From: Nemertoderma westbladi
Lineage: Eukaryota; Xenacoelomorpha; Nemertodermatida; Nemertodermatidae
DNA length: 64,000 bases
Assembly (NCBI GenBank): GCA_032718475.1
Contig: JAUCBJ010006420.1
Span: 43,329-107,328 of the forward strand
Direction of reading: 5' to 3'
The translations under genes and the position numbers were made by a program. The notes under the pieces were generated by a model. The model ran no database searches and was not told where the DNA came from. It saw nothing but the letters and a program-made list of their open reading frames with translations. Below are positions 12,902 through 24,861 of this stretch, one piece after another. Each line of letters starts with the position of its first letter. Position 1 is the first letter of the stretch.

Positions 12902-14750
12902 ATGCCGAGGACGCACAAACGACGTTTAGGTGCAACGAGGTATCTAGATTTTACAAAGGAAAATCTGGATAATGCACTATCCGCTATACAGAAAGGAATG
13001 AGCCAGAGGGAGGCGGGAGGCGGCGTGGACATTTAGTATTTCGAGGGCGACATTGAACCGCCGTCTGAAAGATCCTCTTCCAAATTCACCAGGAAAACCC
13101 CCAATTCTTACAAAGGACCAAGAGGATACGCTCGTAGACAGAATTCAGTTGATGTGTGATTGGGGTTTTCCTATTGACGGATTTGATCTTCGAATCTTAG
13201 TAAAAAATATCCTGGACCAAAAAGGTGTTGTCATTCGAGCGTTTAAAGATAACCTTCCAAGCCACGAATATGTGTCTTCATTCCTAGGGCGCCATCGGTG
13301 TCTAACCACTAGATTTGCCGGCAACATTAAAAGAAAAAGAGCTCAAGTACAATCAGATACAATTAATCAGTTCTTTGACTTATATGAAAAGGAAGTTGCA
13401 GGGGTATCACCAGACTGTATTTACAACTACGACGAGACTAATTTATGTGATAACCCAGGTCAAAAAAAGGTGTTGATGAAAAGGGGGACGAAATATCCAG
13501 AACGCGTTATGAACCATACCAAAGCAAGTATCAGTATAATGATGTGTGGCTCAGCCACTGGTGAGCTGTTGGCCCCATATGTAGTGTATAAGGCCAAATC
13601 GGTATACTCATGTTGGACCCTTCCTTGGTGGCCCACAAGGGACTCGTTACTCATGTTCGAAATCTGGGTGGTTTGAAGGTGAAGGTTTTGTGGATTGGTT
13701 CATGCAAACCTTGCTCCCAGCAATAAAGAAGAAAGGTGCAGATAAGACAAAGGTTGTCATCGGTGATAATCTTTCGACTCATTTGTCATTAGATGTACTA
13801 AGATGCTGTGAAAATAATAAAATCAAATTCATTTGCCTCCCACCCAATGCCACTGACAAACTCCAGCCCTTGGATGTCGCATTCTTTGCTCCTTTTAAGA
13901 AACGTTGGCGTTCAGTTTTACAAGATTTTAAACTGAAACATCCCAAGGTGGATTCATTACCGAAGAGTACATTTCCAGCATTATTGCATAGGTTGATGGC
14001 TGGGGTGTTGGAGACTGAACAGGATCAGTCATCATCATCACAAAATAAAAATCTTGTATCTGGATTTGCAAAAACAGGACTCTATCCTGTTCAGAGGGAT
14101 AAGATTATATCAATGCTACCATCAGCAGCCCATGGGTCGTCTTCACCTGGTGCTGAAGTCGATGATGCCCTAATTGCATTATTAAAGGACGTTACTGGGA
14201 GAGTGGAAGCCGATGTTAATACTAGAAAGCGGGGCAAAAAGGTCAATATTGTGGCAGGTCAGTCTATATCTGCTGTGATGTTGAAGCGCAGCTCAAAGAG
14301 GCGGAGGCTAGAAAAAAAATGCAAGGGAAGAAGAAGGGTCCACCAAAGTCAATCATACCCGTTGGAGAAGCAGGGAGAAAAAAAACTAAACGAGCATGGA
14401 AAGTAACAAAGGCGACTAAAAGTTCAACATTGAAGAAAACCCAACCATCTAGAAAACGAAGGAGAATATATTCAACATCTTCAGAATCATCCATCATGTC
14501 AATGACACCGTCTGGAATACCATCAACATCAACATCTGGGTCAGAAACAGATCAGGCAGTATACAGTACGGCATGTTCCGACACTGAATTTGAATTTGAA
14601 GGTTTTAATTCCGAAATTCCAAATGTATCTGAATCCACTTCCTCACTCATTGACAGTAATGAGATATGTAGATATGCATCATCACCAGAACTCACGATGG
14701 AAGATATTCTACTGTTGGAGGAGTTGAATGATATTGAATCCGAATCCTAA
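12902..14750 (+). pseudogene. Pogo/Tigger-type DDE transposase, broken by frameshifts
   Basis: The reading begins at ATG 12902 (MPRTHKRRLGATRY) and enters a psq-type helix-turn-helix (MSQREA, then SISRATLNRRLKD after a frame change). The catalytic D triad is visible: NYDETN (about 13430), VIGDNLSTH (about 13760) and LPPNATDKLQPLDV (about 13840). A lysine-rich C-terminal region and an acidic tail follow, ending at 14750. The gene is dead, with frame changes near 13010, 13610 and 14275. The first is caused by an exact 7-bp tandem duplication (gggaggc twice). It lies inside TIRs that end at 11872 and 17623. Domesticated pogo-derived genes look alike, but the lesions and intact TIRs argue for an ordinary transposon. 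Confidence 0.88.
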
Positions 14751-15240
14751 TTCAAACTACATTATAAACATATAATCTGACTTTTTTGGCAATTTCATAG
14801 GATAATCCAGTAATCCAGATTACCTATATTTTGTTGGTTTGTTGTATTCCCAGTGACTTTTCATGTAATTTCAATACTGTACTTGTTAATTCCGTTCCAT
14901 TGCCAACTCTTGTCATATATTATGACAAGAGATTATATCATTATTGTTATATATTCGGTATGACTATAATTTAATATGATTATGTGCAATGAAACAAACC
15001 CCGTTGTCCACCATCATGGTGGACACCGGTGCACTTTTTAAAAACATTTTAGTGGGCCAAGTAACCACAAACTGGGGTTATTGCAGCCACAAATGACCAA
15101 TATAACTCATTATGATGGTGTTTATGTCGGTTTTTATGCGATGGCTCAAGAATCCCCACAATGGTTTAAGTATCCCCATATTGGGGTAACTTGAGCCACA
15201 ATGGTTTTTAAAAAAAAAGTAACCTCCATTTAAAAGGAGG

Positions 15241-17477
15241 ATCCAGAAAAAATGTCTAGGCATCCCAATCTACCCAAAGTAACTGACAGTTTGGTTGCTC
15301 ATAAAGATATTAATACAGCTACGCTACTCCTAAACGATGCAATAACTGATTCTACCAACTTGATTCGCCCTCGTATTGTTCATGGGAAACCTTGGTTTGA
15401 TGATGACTGCAGGAGTTTAAAATCATCTCTACTGGCTGCAATGCGGATAAGAAATATCTCAGAAGACGATACCGCGCATTATAATAACTAATAACTAATA
15501 AACGTATTTCTTATGAAAATTTAGAACTTTTAAATCGGATATCCCGCGTGGAAATTACCCCTTGGTCCATCTTCGAACATGGATTCAAGCCGTCAGTAGC
15601 TCCTATAGATGCTGCTGTGCTTGAGGATCACTTTACGTCGCTCCTTGGAACCCCCAACGACCCTGCCGATGCTCCACCCCCACCTGAAACAACAGAGTCG
15701 GAGCTGAACTCCGATGAATGGTTCAACCACCAGTTCACAAATGATGAAATATACGAGACTATCTCCAACCTTCCGAACAATAAAGCTTGTGGACAGGATG
15801 GTATTTTCTACGACCATATAAAACAAGCAGCCCCGTTTATTTTATCGATAATAACTCTTCTTTATAACGTTTGCCTTGAATCTGGTAATCTTCCATCTAT
15901 CTGGAAGTAAAGTGTAATCAATATACTCTACAAGGGTAAAGGTACAATTACAAATCCGGACAATTACCGCGGGATTGCTCTCCTTTGCGTTCTACTTAAA
16001 ATCCTGACGTCAATGATAAACAAAAGAATTCGCCGTGCTATGTCTGGTTTCATTCCGATTGAACAGTTTGGTTTTACTGCGGGAAGATCCACTAAACAAG
16101 CAATATCTCAGCTTCTTCGCGATATTTCAGCGGCTTTCAGCGGCGAGAGAAAATAGAACAACATACGCATTATTTGTAGATTTTAGAAAGGCCTTCGACC
16201 TCCTTAGCAGAAAGGTTTTACTTAATAAGTTGTATAATTCTGGTGTTCGTGGGAAAACATACAATCTCATCAAGGACTTATTGTGCAATTATTTCCGTGT
16301 CAACGACGGCCTACGATTCTCGAATTTTATTAGACAGCTCGCAGGCGTTTTACAGGGAGACTGTCTCAGTCCCACCTGCTTCATTATATTTATCGCAGAT
16401 CTCGCAGTTGCTCTTAGGAATGCGGCTTCTCTGCTAAAGTTCATATTCTATGCCGATGATTTAGTTATTTATTCTAGAAACAAAAAGGATATCCAATCAG
16501 CTCTCGATATCATATTCGCTTGGTGCAACTCAAATGGAATGGAAGTGAATCTACTGAAAACTAAGATCGTGAAGTTCCGTAAAGGTGGACGCTTTAGTAA
16601 GGACGACACTTTTATATATGGAAATAATAATGTTAAATTGGTGAACAACTATGAATATCTTGGAATAACACTTCAGCCTTCCTTATCTTTCTCAACACAC
16701 ATAAAGCTAAAGAAAATGAAAGCGTTTGGAGTTATTGGCTCACTTCAACACCTGCGATTATTATCTACAGATACTGCGATTGAAATATTTAATATGAAAA
16801 TATACCCTCTAGTAACATATTCCTTTACAGAAATCGGCCCATTTTTCACATTCACCCATCTGAAAGAAATTGATAAAATTAAATCCGCTTTCGTCAAATC
16901 AATGCTCGCACTTCATAAATCTGCTTCATCAACAATGGCTCTCAAACTTATCGCACAGAAAACTTTCATCGAATCAATTCTAGAACATAATCCCAACACA
17001 TTCAATCGCGATATTATATCATCATACAGGATACACCGGGCCGACCGAGAATCAAATTTCATCAATGAAGGATATTCAAACGGACCAGCTTTTAAATCAG
17101 ATATATGGAAACGCTCCCATCAGACTAACAGACACGTAATTACTCGAGCTACTTCCCACGGATTCCATTTTAAAATATGTCTGAACCCAGCACCATTTCA
17201 TCCTCTTTCAAGCGAATGTCTATGTCGATTCTGTGACCTACGCTGCTCTGACCGATATCACTGCCTTGTCTGTCCCCAATGCCCTCGGTTGTCTATTCTT
17301 GCGTCTAACTCTAAATAATTATTTACATATACAATATTATAGTCATCACTCTCATATTCATATTCGTTTTATATTTGTGATTTATTAATAACTATTTACA
17401 TTATTGTGTGCAAAGTATAATAATCTTAATATACGCCGTTCTGTTTACCCCGACTGGGGTGTATTGTATTGTAAAAA
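15241..17477 (+). mobile_element. 5'-truncated non-LTR retrotransposon inserted in the pogo element
   Basis: A 13-bp direct repeat, ATTTAAAAGGAGG, lies at 15228-15240 and 17478-17490, exactly bracketing the retrotransposon. It is the expected target-site duplication of a LINE inserting into the 3' part of the DNA transposon. The insert begins in the endonuclease-RT linker, so it is 5'-truncated. It ends in a short tail of GTATT-like repeats and A's (17458-17477). Confidence 0.9.
15252..17318 (+). pseudogene. Reverse transcriptase of a Jockey/I-type LINE, frameshifted
   Basis: In order: linker with WFDDDCRSL (about 15393), RT start with NNKACGQDGI (about 15778), NYRGIALL (about 15964), QFGFTAGRST (about 16063), motif A FVDFRKAFD (about 16171), motif B LQGDCLSPTCF (about 16350), motif C FYADDLVIYS (about 16446), and a long C-terminal thumb. 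A Cys/His cluster (CLCRFCDLRCSDRYHCLVC, ending about 17275) follows. At least two frame changes (near 15500-15540 and 15910-16140) mean no single product. It has no endonuclease because of the truncation. The clade is an estimate. Confidence 0.85.
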
Positions 17478-17625
17478 ATTTAAAAGGAGGTTACATCGAT
17501 TTATAATTAATATACAGGTTTCTATAAGCCTTATAAACATAAACTTTGTTTCATTGTATTGAAGGAAGGGATAAAAATATCAGGTGGAAAGTTGAAAGTG
17601 GCTCAAGTAACCCCGGATGACGGTA

Positions 17626-18535
17626 TTGTAAATTTTTATTAAACAGTTGCAACTTAGTATTAATATTTAAAACGAAGTAGTAGGCTACACAGTACTTTAT
17701 AAAAGTTCACAAAATATTTAGATTAAACGAATATTATTGTTTTAATTATTTGAATTGAATTCTACGCTTTTTTAAAGAAATGCAGTTTTTAATTACTGTA
17801 GGGTAGAGCTGGGAGGGTTGAACCGTGAGGAGGGGTGAATCAGTGCAATTTAAAGGAGAACGCTTGGGTTTGGCATTTCCATGGATATACCATTAGATAG
17901 ACAATTAAAAACTGCACCTATTGTTGTCTTTAGTCCAACTCTAGCCTATATGCAGCTTTGCTGTGAAGGAAAGTACTGTATGCTTTTCCCACATGATTTC
18001 TAGAACGGATATCGCTGGTTTGGATCCTTCCCATTTAATTGATTTGACAATTCACCAATCAAAAAATGTGATACTTTTCTGGTGGAGAAATTAGGTATGG
18101 ATGATTACGTCACTAGTTGGCACTTTTCGTACGCAATGCATTTTTCAAAAAAATTGAGTAGTGTGAGAGGGTTGAACCACTTTCCTATTGGTTGTTTTGG
18201 CTACTTATCTACAGATATGGATGGTATTTAATAGGACTAATTGACTACGCTTGATTCAGTGTTAGTTTCATGTCAACCCGTGGTGACAGGTAGTAGAAAA
18301 ATAAAAAAACAAATAACAAATAAAAAAACGACTGTTTATTTGACAAAAGTGAGATGTCACTGGCAGACAAACACTCCAAAAACACAGACAAACAGACAGA
18401 AATACTAATTTTCATTGACATATTTTCCTTTGATAACATTGCTTCTATGGGTGGTTCAACCCTCCTAACCCTCCTGATTCAACCTAGTTTCAACAATATT
18501 CGCAATCGAAATTGAGAATTCGCAAGCCCCATTTT
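17626..18535. other. Non-coding interval; possible small inverted-repeat element at 17805-18485
   Basis: GGGAGGGTTGAACC at about 17813-17826 reappears inverted as GGTTCAACCCTCC at about 18453-18465, with related words beside each (ggtgaatcag and ctgattcaac). Another GAGGGTTGAACCAC sits near 18168. This could be a MITE, but the ends do not align cleanly. No ORF here resembles a protein. Confidence 0.35.
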
Positions 18536-20416
18536 ATTAGATATGGATTTAATTTGGCACTTACAATTCAATTTATCATCTATATATAGTTGCCCAAATA
18601 TTGTATATTTTCATATTGTGGTATTTTTTGTTGTTAGTTTTATATCGTCAATTTACAGAGTGCGACTGTGCGGGGATAATAGTAATAATTTTGTCTTGTC
18701 TGTATTAAGGATAAGGTGTAGGTTTGCAAAAGTATGCTCTTGGTCATTTACTTGTTTTTCTAGTGTTGCCGTTGCTATTTTTGGATCAGTATGTGAAAAA
18801 AATATCAGGGTGTCATCAGCGTATTGCACAAGATCAAGATCAAAGAAAGTTTTTAAATTATTGACATATAAAAGAAATAACAGTGGTACTAACTGCGTTC
18901 CTTGAGGTAACCCCCCTGTTTGATATTTCCCATTTAGAATAAGTCCCATTTATTTTAACACGTTGTGGCCTGTCCCTTAAGAAATTTTCTTTTAGTGTAA
19001 TGGCTGTCCGATGTAGTCCCAAGTATTTTAGTTTTTTAAGCAGAATCACGTGGTTTAAAGAATTGAAAGCCTTAGAGAGATCCAAAGCAGCTACTGCAAC
19101 AAATTTATTTTTATCTAATTGTGCTCTCCATGACTCTGTGGTATAAATAATTGCATCAGATGTGGAATAGCCCTTTTTGGAACCCGAATTGTTTTTATTA
19201 ATCAATTTGTGCTTGTTTATCTAGGTGTCTGATTGGTTTATTATTACATTTTCGAATATTTTTTCAAATGTTGATGTTACAGATATTGGACGGTAATTTT
19301 CGGGGTCTAGGATGTCACCTTTTTTATATACAGGAGTTATATCACTTAATTTCAGTTTCTGTGGGAAGACTGAAGTGGTTAAACATTTATTGATAATAAG
19401 TGTTAGTGGAGTAACTATTTGGTACCTAGCAAGCTTATAATTTTAGGTGGTATTCCGGATGGACCATTTGGTTTATGTATATTTATTATTTTCAGGAAAT
19501 AAAATACTTCCATAACATTAACGTTGAAAAAAGCAATTTCTGGTCTGGACTGCATCTGCGACCCATCACCGCAAGAAGAGGTTTTATTAGACCAATCCTT
19601 ATTGTAGTGCTTGGGAGTATTTGATTTTTTGAGTCCTAGGTTTAAAAATACCCTATTGAAAATGTTAGCGATACCGGATTTAGTATTGCAAATACTATCG
19701 TCCATTCCTCTTAGGCGATTTATTTTGGTTTGTGTTTTTTTTTTAATTTAAAATATAATTATTTATATTCCACCACGATTTTAGGTCCGGCGCCGTACCA
19801 AAATTAACCCGCATGTGTTTGTTTTTCATATACTTATTTAGATTATTATATTTGTTACGTGCGCTTTTAAAGGCTTTATAATAAGAATCCTGTTTTGTTG
19901 ACCGCCATTGTTGTAGTTTTTCCATTTTTTCTTTACGTAATTCTTCAAGCTCCCTCATCCACCTTGGATTATTGATCGGAGGTTTATTGTTCTCGACAAT
20001 CAATACTCTTCTGAATGGCGCAAGAATATCAAGAATGGCACGGCTTCCAAATAGTCATAGCAAAAATTGACGTCCGGACTATGATACAATGGCGACCTAT
20101 CAATTTTGTTAAGATCCTCAATGAATTTAGATTCCGAAAATTCTTTGAAGTTTCTAATATTTTGCCAGCTTTTTTCATTATTTTGGTTCTCCAGTTTGTA
20201 ATTTATATCTGTATTTAATATTACAGTTTCGTGATCAGAAAAATCGCAGAATAGAGTAGTATAGGAAGATTGTTATCTGAGGTGATAATGAGGTCAAGTA
20301 AGGAGTTTTTTGTTATTTCCAAAACGAGTTGGTTCGCTGCTATTAATTAATTTCAGGTCGTATTTAGAAAGTATTTCAAATAGATCCCTTGTTTTAATGT
20401 TATTTTTATTAAGAAT

Positions 20417-21076
20417 AAGGATGCTCAAAGGATGGTATGCTTGAGAATGTGGACGACGTCTGTTACCTGGGATCATGGATCCGGAAGTCAGCGAATCGAA
20501 TACCCTTCGAATACGTAAGGGAAAGGCATGGGCAGCCTTGAATAGGCTTTCCAGGATTTGGATGTCACCGAGAATTAATCGGAAACTTAAGGTCTGATTA
20601 TTTAGAGCAGCAGTAGTTCCAGTACTCCTCTATGGGAGTCCATGCTGGGCTCTAACTGCTGAGGACACCAAATCTCTGGATGGCACATTCACAAGAATGC
20701 TACGCCGGGTTCATTGTGTCAAGTACAATGCACACATCTCCAACCAGACACTATATAACATTGGAGATGTCTCATTGGTTCCCCCAAGCTTGACACTAGA
20801 ACAAAATCGCCTCCGCTTTGCAGGATATTGCTTTCGCCGTGAGGACCAGCCAGTGCATAATCTTGTACTTTGGCAGCCTCATGGAGTGGATAAGCATGGT
20901 TGACAGCCCATGACTTTCTTGAGACGCATCTTAAAGGACACTGACCTTGAAGATGCGGATGATCTAGCAAATGTCATGAGTGATAGGGAGTTGTGGCGGC
21001 GCAATTTTGGGTCAACAAGCTGGCACAGTATTCTTAAAAATGCAGCTGCAATGCAGCATGCCGATCCTAGTAGTAG
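20417..21076 (+). mobile_element. 5'-truncated RTE-like LINE fragment
   Basis: It is nearly identical to the last 650 bp of the RTE-like element at 34445-37586 (from GGATGGTATGCTTGAG to the GATCCTAGTAGTAG tail). A 12-bp duplication TTTATTAAGAAT at 20405-20416 and 21077-21088 brackets it, so the insertion boundaries are exact. It carries only the C-terminal RT extension (LDGTFTRMLRRVHCVKYN) with small lesions and sits inside the minus-strand LINE. Confidence 0.92.
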
Positions 21077-21629
21077 TTTATTAAGAATATCGATATTAAA
21101 GGGGGGGGGGGGGGGGGGGGGGGTAGCGAATTTTCTGACCAAAAAGACGAATTTTTGAAACATATCTTATCTGATGCAGAATTTCATGCTGAATCCAAAT
21201 AAGGAAACCGTTCCGATATCTTGCTTAGTTTTCGAGATATCTGGGATAGAAGATACTGGCTTCGATATATCGCAATATCGGTAAAGGCGATGAAGTTTGG
21301 GGTTTGCATTCAATTTCTGCAAATTTCTGTGCTCAGTGGTGCCAATTGGATGTCTCCACGAAAAAGAGCACCAAATTTTAATTGAGAAGGTATTTTTTTT
21401 ATGATTATTGGACCTACTGATCAATTTAGAAGACAACTTCAAGTCTCCGGAATGAAGACTGGACTCGAATAAGCGACTCTGCGGTCTTTGCACGATTACA
21501 CGTAATAGACTTATCGGTCATCGGTGATCTTCAAAATGTATAATCTCCAGTTCTAGTGGTCGTACGAAGTTCGTTTTAGGCTCATTCGAAAGCTATTTTC
21601 TTAGAGAACAAAGTTACCATTTGATTTAA

Positions 21630-23200
21630 CCCTATTAGTACCGGGCTATAAAATGTTGTACAAATACCGGGGGGGGGGGGGGGGGGGTCATATTGACCCC
21701 CCCCCCCCCCTCTAAAATCTACAAATATTTACGAAAACGTCTGATTTTTTGTTTGTACGTAGGTATCACTTGTCTGGATCCGACCGAAAAAAAAAATTTC
21801 GAAAAAAATGTACTGGGGTGGTTATATTGCAGCACCAAAATTACAAGTAGTGCACAATTTTCACCAAATTTGAAAGTTACATTTTCGGCTAATTATTTTT
21901 CAATACAGGTTTTCTGGGGTGCAAAATACATTGGAAAATATTAAAAAATGATATGATTACTATAAATGGCTGTTTAGTCCTCTCTGCGTAGGAAAAAAAT
22001 GAAAAAAACAAGTAACCAGCACTTTTCAGTTAGAACACAAAATTTTTAATTCACTTATACGATGCTATAAATTCACATTTTCAGGTTTTCGAGGGCGCTG
22101 ATTCTAATGGAATACATTTCTAATATGCCAGATCATTGCTACTTGTATTTTTCGGCGTTTTTTGGCAAATTTTGGTGCTAGCACCAAATTTCGTACCCAT
22201 CACCAAAAAGTACAAGTTTGCGATGTCCAGTGCTGTTTTTATTGATTCCATCGGATTCAGGACCCTCATAAACCCGTATAACGCAAGAAACAAGGTGATA
22301 CTATCTACTTATCAATTTGCATATTTTCCAAAATTTGGTGCTGGCACAACAATTTTCACTCACCGGCGAAAAATACCATTTTGAGAACTCTTATGAAATT
22401 TTTACTGATTCCATTGAATTCAGAACCATCACAAACCCGTATAACGCAAGAAACAAGGTGACACAATCAATTGATATATTTGATGGTTTTCAAAATTTGG
22501 TGCTAGCACCACATTTTGCACCCACATCCGAAAAATACAAGTTTGAGATGTCTAGTTCGATAATTATATTTTCCATTGAATTCAGAACAGCCATAAACCT
22601 CTAAAACGCAAGAAATAAGTTGTCACAAGCAATTTTATCTATTGAATGGATTTTCAAAATTTCGTGCTAGCACCAAAATTTGCACACAGCACCGAAAAAT
22701 ACAAGTTTGATACGCTTGGTGCAACTCGTATATATTTCATCGAATCTAGAAACCCAAAAAACCCCAATTGCGTAAAAAACAAGTTTCAAACGATCAATTT
22801 ACAAAATTGACTTATTTCAAAATTTGGTGCTGGCACCAAAATTTGGCACCCACCGAAAAAAACAAGTTTGAAATTTCTAAATCAATTTATATGAATTCCA
22901 TCAAATTTCTAACACCAAAAAACCGGTGTAAATAATAAATAGAGATGTTACAATTCATATTTAATGAAATGTAATTTTCAAAAAACGTCTCAAAAAAAGT
23001 GCCAAAAGTAGGGTTAAAAAATGGTGCTATAACTCGAAAAGTACCCAATATTTTTGAAAACGGTTTTCACTACTAGGAAGACAATAGATTTTTAGGAAAA
23101 GTCATAAAATTTCAGATTCCCAACTGCGTTTGTTTCAGAATTATAATAAAAAAACCACGGGGGGGGGTCATATTGACCCCCCCCCCCGGGTTTAATAGGG
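21630..23200. mobile_element. piggyBac-like non-autonomous element at TTAA
   Basis: TTAA lies at 21626-21629 and 23201-23204. The element starts CCCTATTA and ends TAATAGGG, which with TTAA is typical of piggyBac-type ends. Just inside both ends is a hairpin made of a G run, TCATATTGA and a C run (21669-21710 and 23159-23187). The body has five copies of a repeat of about 160 bp and no transposase ORF. It sits near the centre of the G-ended foldback element, so it inserted later. Confidence 0.85.
22160..22930. repeat. Five tandem units of about 160 bp, each with an 18-bp palindrome
   Basis: The palindrome TTTGGTGCTAGCACCAAA or a close variant recurs near 22170, 22335, 22495, 22658 and 22818. 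Each is followed by similar text (ACCGAAAAATACAAGTTTGA, then ATTGAATTCAGAACC). Units are moderately diverged. They form the body of the piggyBac-like element and code for nothing recognisable. Confidence 0.85.
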
Positions 23201-24190
23201 TTAAGACAAAATGGTTGTAAAGCAACATAACATGAATTTGGGTAAAATATGCCTTGCAAATTTTGTTCAAGTTATGATTGCTCAGGCAGCTTTCAAGAGT
23301 TTGCCAAACCAAATGGTAACTTTGGTCTCTGAGAAAAGAGCTTTCGAATGTGCCCAAAACGAACTCCATACGACCACTAGAACTGGAGATTATACATTTT
23401 GAAGATCTCCGATGACCAATAAGTCTATTCCATGTAATCCCGCAAAGACCGCAGAGTCGCTTATTCGAGTCCCGTCTTTATTCCGGAGACTTGAAGTTGT
23501 CTTATAAACTGATCAGTAGGTCCAATAATCATAAAAAAATACCTTCTCAATTAAAATTTTGTGCTCTTTCTCATGGAGACATCCAATTAGCACCACTGAG
23601 CACAGAAATATGCAGAAATTGAATGCAAACCCCAAACTTAATCTCCTTTACCGATATCGCGATATATTGGAGCCAGTATCTTCTATCCCAGATATCTCGA
23701 AAACTAAGCAAGATAAGGGAAAACGGTTTCCATATTTGGATTCAGCATGAAATTCTGCATTAGATAGGATATGTTTCAAAATTTAGACTTTTTGGTCAGA
23801 AAATGCGCTACCCCCCCCCCCCCCCCCCCCCATTAATGTCACCTCCCAATATTATATCTCTGTTGATGGATTGTTAATAATTGCCTTTTCGATTTCCTCA
23901 CTGAAATATGTTATGAAATTCTTTGAGTTAGTTGGGTTATAGGTAACATTTATAAGTCATCTATTATCTACTTCAACCCAAAGCAAGTCGTATGGTACTT
24001 TCTTATTTTGATATCAGGGTGCATGTTGTCTGGTATATACAATCCTCGTTTCCTCCTGCGATCGCAGCGATGAACGTTGCATCCTGGCAGAGCAATGGAA
24101 CTGTTCGAGTGCCTTTCTTTCAGCCAACATTCTGTGATACCTATTATTATTTCCTATTATTATTCTTTTAATTCGTCATAATTTTTTACT

Positions 24191-24855
24191 AAACTACGGG
24201 TATTTAGGATCATATATTTAAGACTGTTTTGATTTTTAATAGGGATGGTGCATGAAAAAATTTGGGCTAGAAACAATTGAATAAGGAGTACGAAGGTGCC
24301 CTGATTCGAGTGAAGCTGTGATTGGCTGCTACATATTTGACGCCATTACGCAGTGATCTGATAATTTTTTATCTTGATTTCTATGGAGAGATATTTTCGA
24401 TTGATTCAAATACACATTTAATCTCAATCATTTCACATGTGGCTAATTTCAATTGAAAGCGGAGAGTCTTGAGTGTCCTTTGACACTACAATTAATTAAA
24501 TTAATGATGGGGAACATTGATAAAGATATGTATTCAGCTGTATTTCCAGCAGCAATACCGGTACTGCATTCCAATTTGAAATGATTATGGTAGATTAAAT
24601 TTAAAATAACACTAATCTTGTAATACCGGTCAGCCCGTACTATATTACAGTAGTAATTGGCAGTAAGCTACTTGAATATTAAAAATGTTACTGGTTACTG
24701 GTAAACTGCCACTAAGTATAACAGCTGCGGTAGCGTATAATGCTGCTTTCAATTCCGCTCTAGGGACTCATAGTTTATTATTGATCAAAGCCTTTGAGGT
24801 GGCCAATTAAACTTTAATTCCTTCAGGAGTTTCGACCCTCAAATAAGCTACTACA
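24191..24855. other. Non-coding interval
   Basis: No recognised ORF or repeat structure lies between the 5' region of the minus-strand LINE and the BEL/Pao integrase remnant. Confidence 0.5.
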
Positions 24856-24861
24856 CCTATT

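Larger units (their letters stand above)
11872..17623 (+). mobile_element. Complete pogo-like DNA transposon, interrupted by a retrotransposon
   Basis: The left end at 11872 (CCGTCATCCGGGGTTATTTG) and the reverse complement of the right end at 17623 agree at 23 of 25 bases. TA dinucleotides flank both ends (11870-11871 and 17624-17625), the target-site duplication of Tc1/mariner/pogo elements. The only transposase inside is a broken pogo-type DDE gene at 12902-14750. Removing the non-LTR insert at 15241-17490 leaves an element of about 3.5 kb. Short words related to TTGAGCCAC and GGGGTTA recur just inside the right end (15050-15210) and left end (11880-11930, 12270-12310) and may be transposase sites. 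The borders are read directly; the family call rests on TA, the DDE motifs and the HTH. Confidence 0.88.
21101..23831. mobile_element. Foldback element whose ends are pure G/C runs
   Basis: The left arm (21101 to about 21625) and right arm (about 23300-23831) are inverted copies of each other over more than 500 bp; for example AACTGGAGATTATACATTTT near 23390 is inverted near 21540. The outermost bases are 23 G's (21101-21123) and 21 C's (23811-23831). Flanks are ATTAAA (21095-21100) and ATTAAT (23832-23837), a 6-bp target-site duplication with one mismatch inside the host LINE codons. About 95 bp of unique centre lies at 23205-23300. Subtract the piggyBac-like insert at 21630-23200 to get the original size, about 1.16 kb. 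No transposase; the family is unknown. Confidence 0.85.
18540..24190 (-). pseudogene. Broken LINE (endonuclease + RT) hosting a stack of later insertions
   Basis: Read on the minus strand from 24.19 kb down. Apurinic endonuclease pieces come first (ITECWL near 24140; GGD just above 23836). After two insertions the frame resumes with FNIDILNK (about 21077-21100) and the rest of the endonuclease and linker (20405 down to 19743). The RT follows: NKHKPNGPSGI-like (about 19440-19480), KGYSTSDAI (about 19165), ALDLSKAFNSLNH (about 19060-19095), GLPQGTQLVPLLF (about 18885-18915) and QYADDTLIFF (about 18800-18830). It ends near 18540. Frames change several times, so it is dead. The endonuclease is split in GGD/FNID by the foldback element at 21101-23831 and again by the RTE fragment at 20417-21076. 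It is CR1/Jockey-like by eye. Confidence 0.85.
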
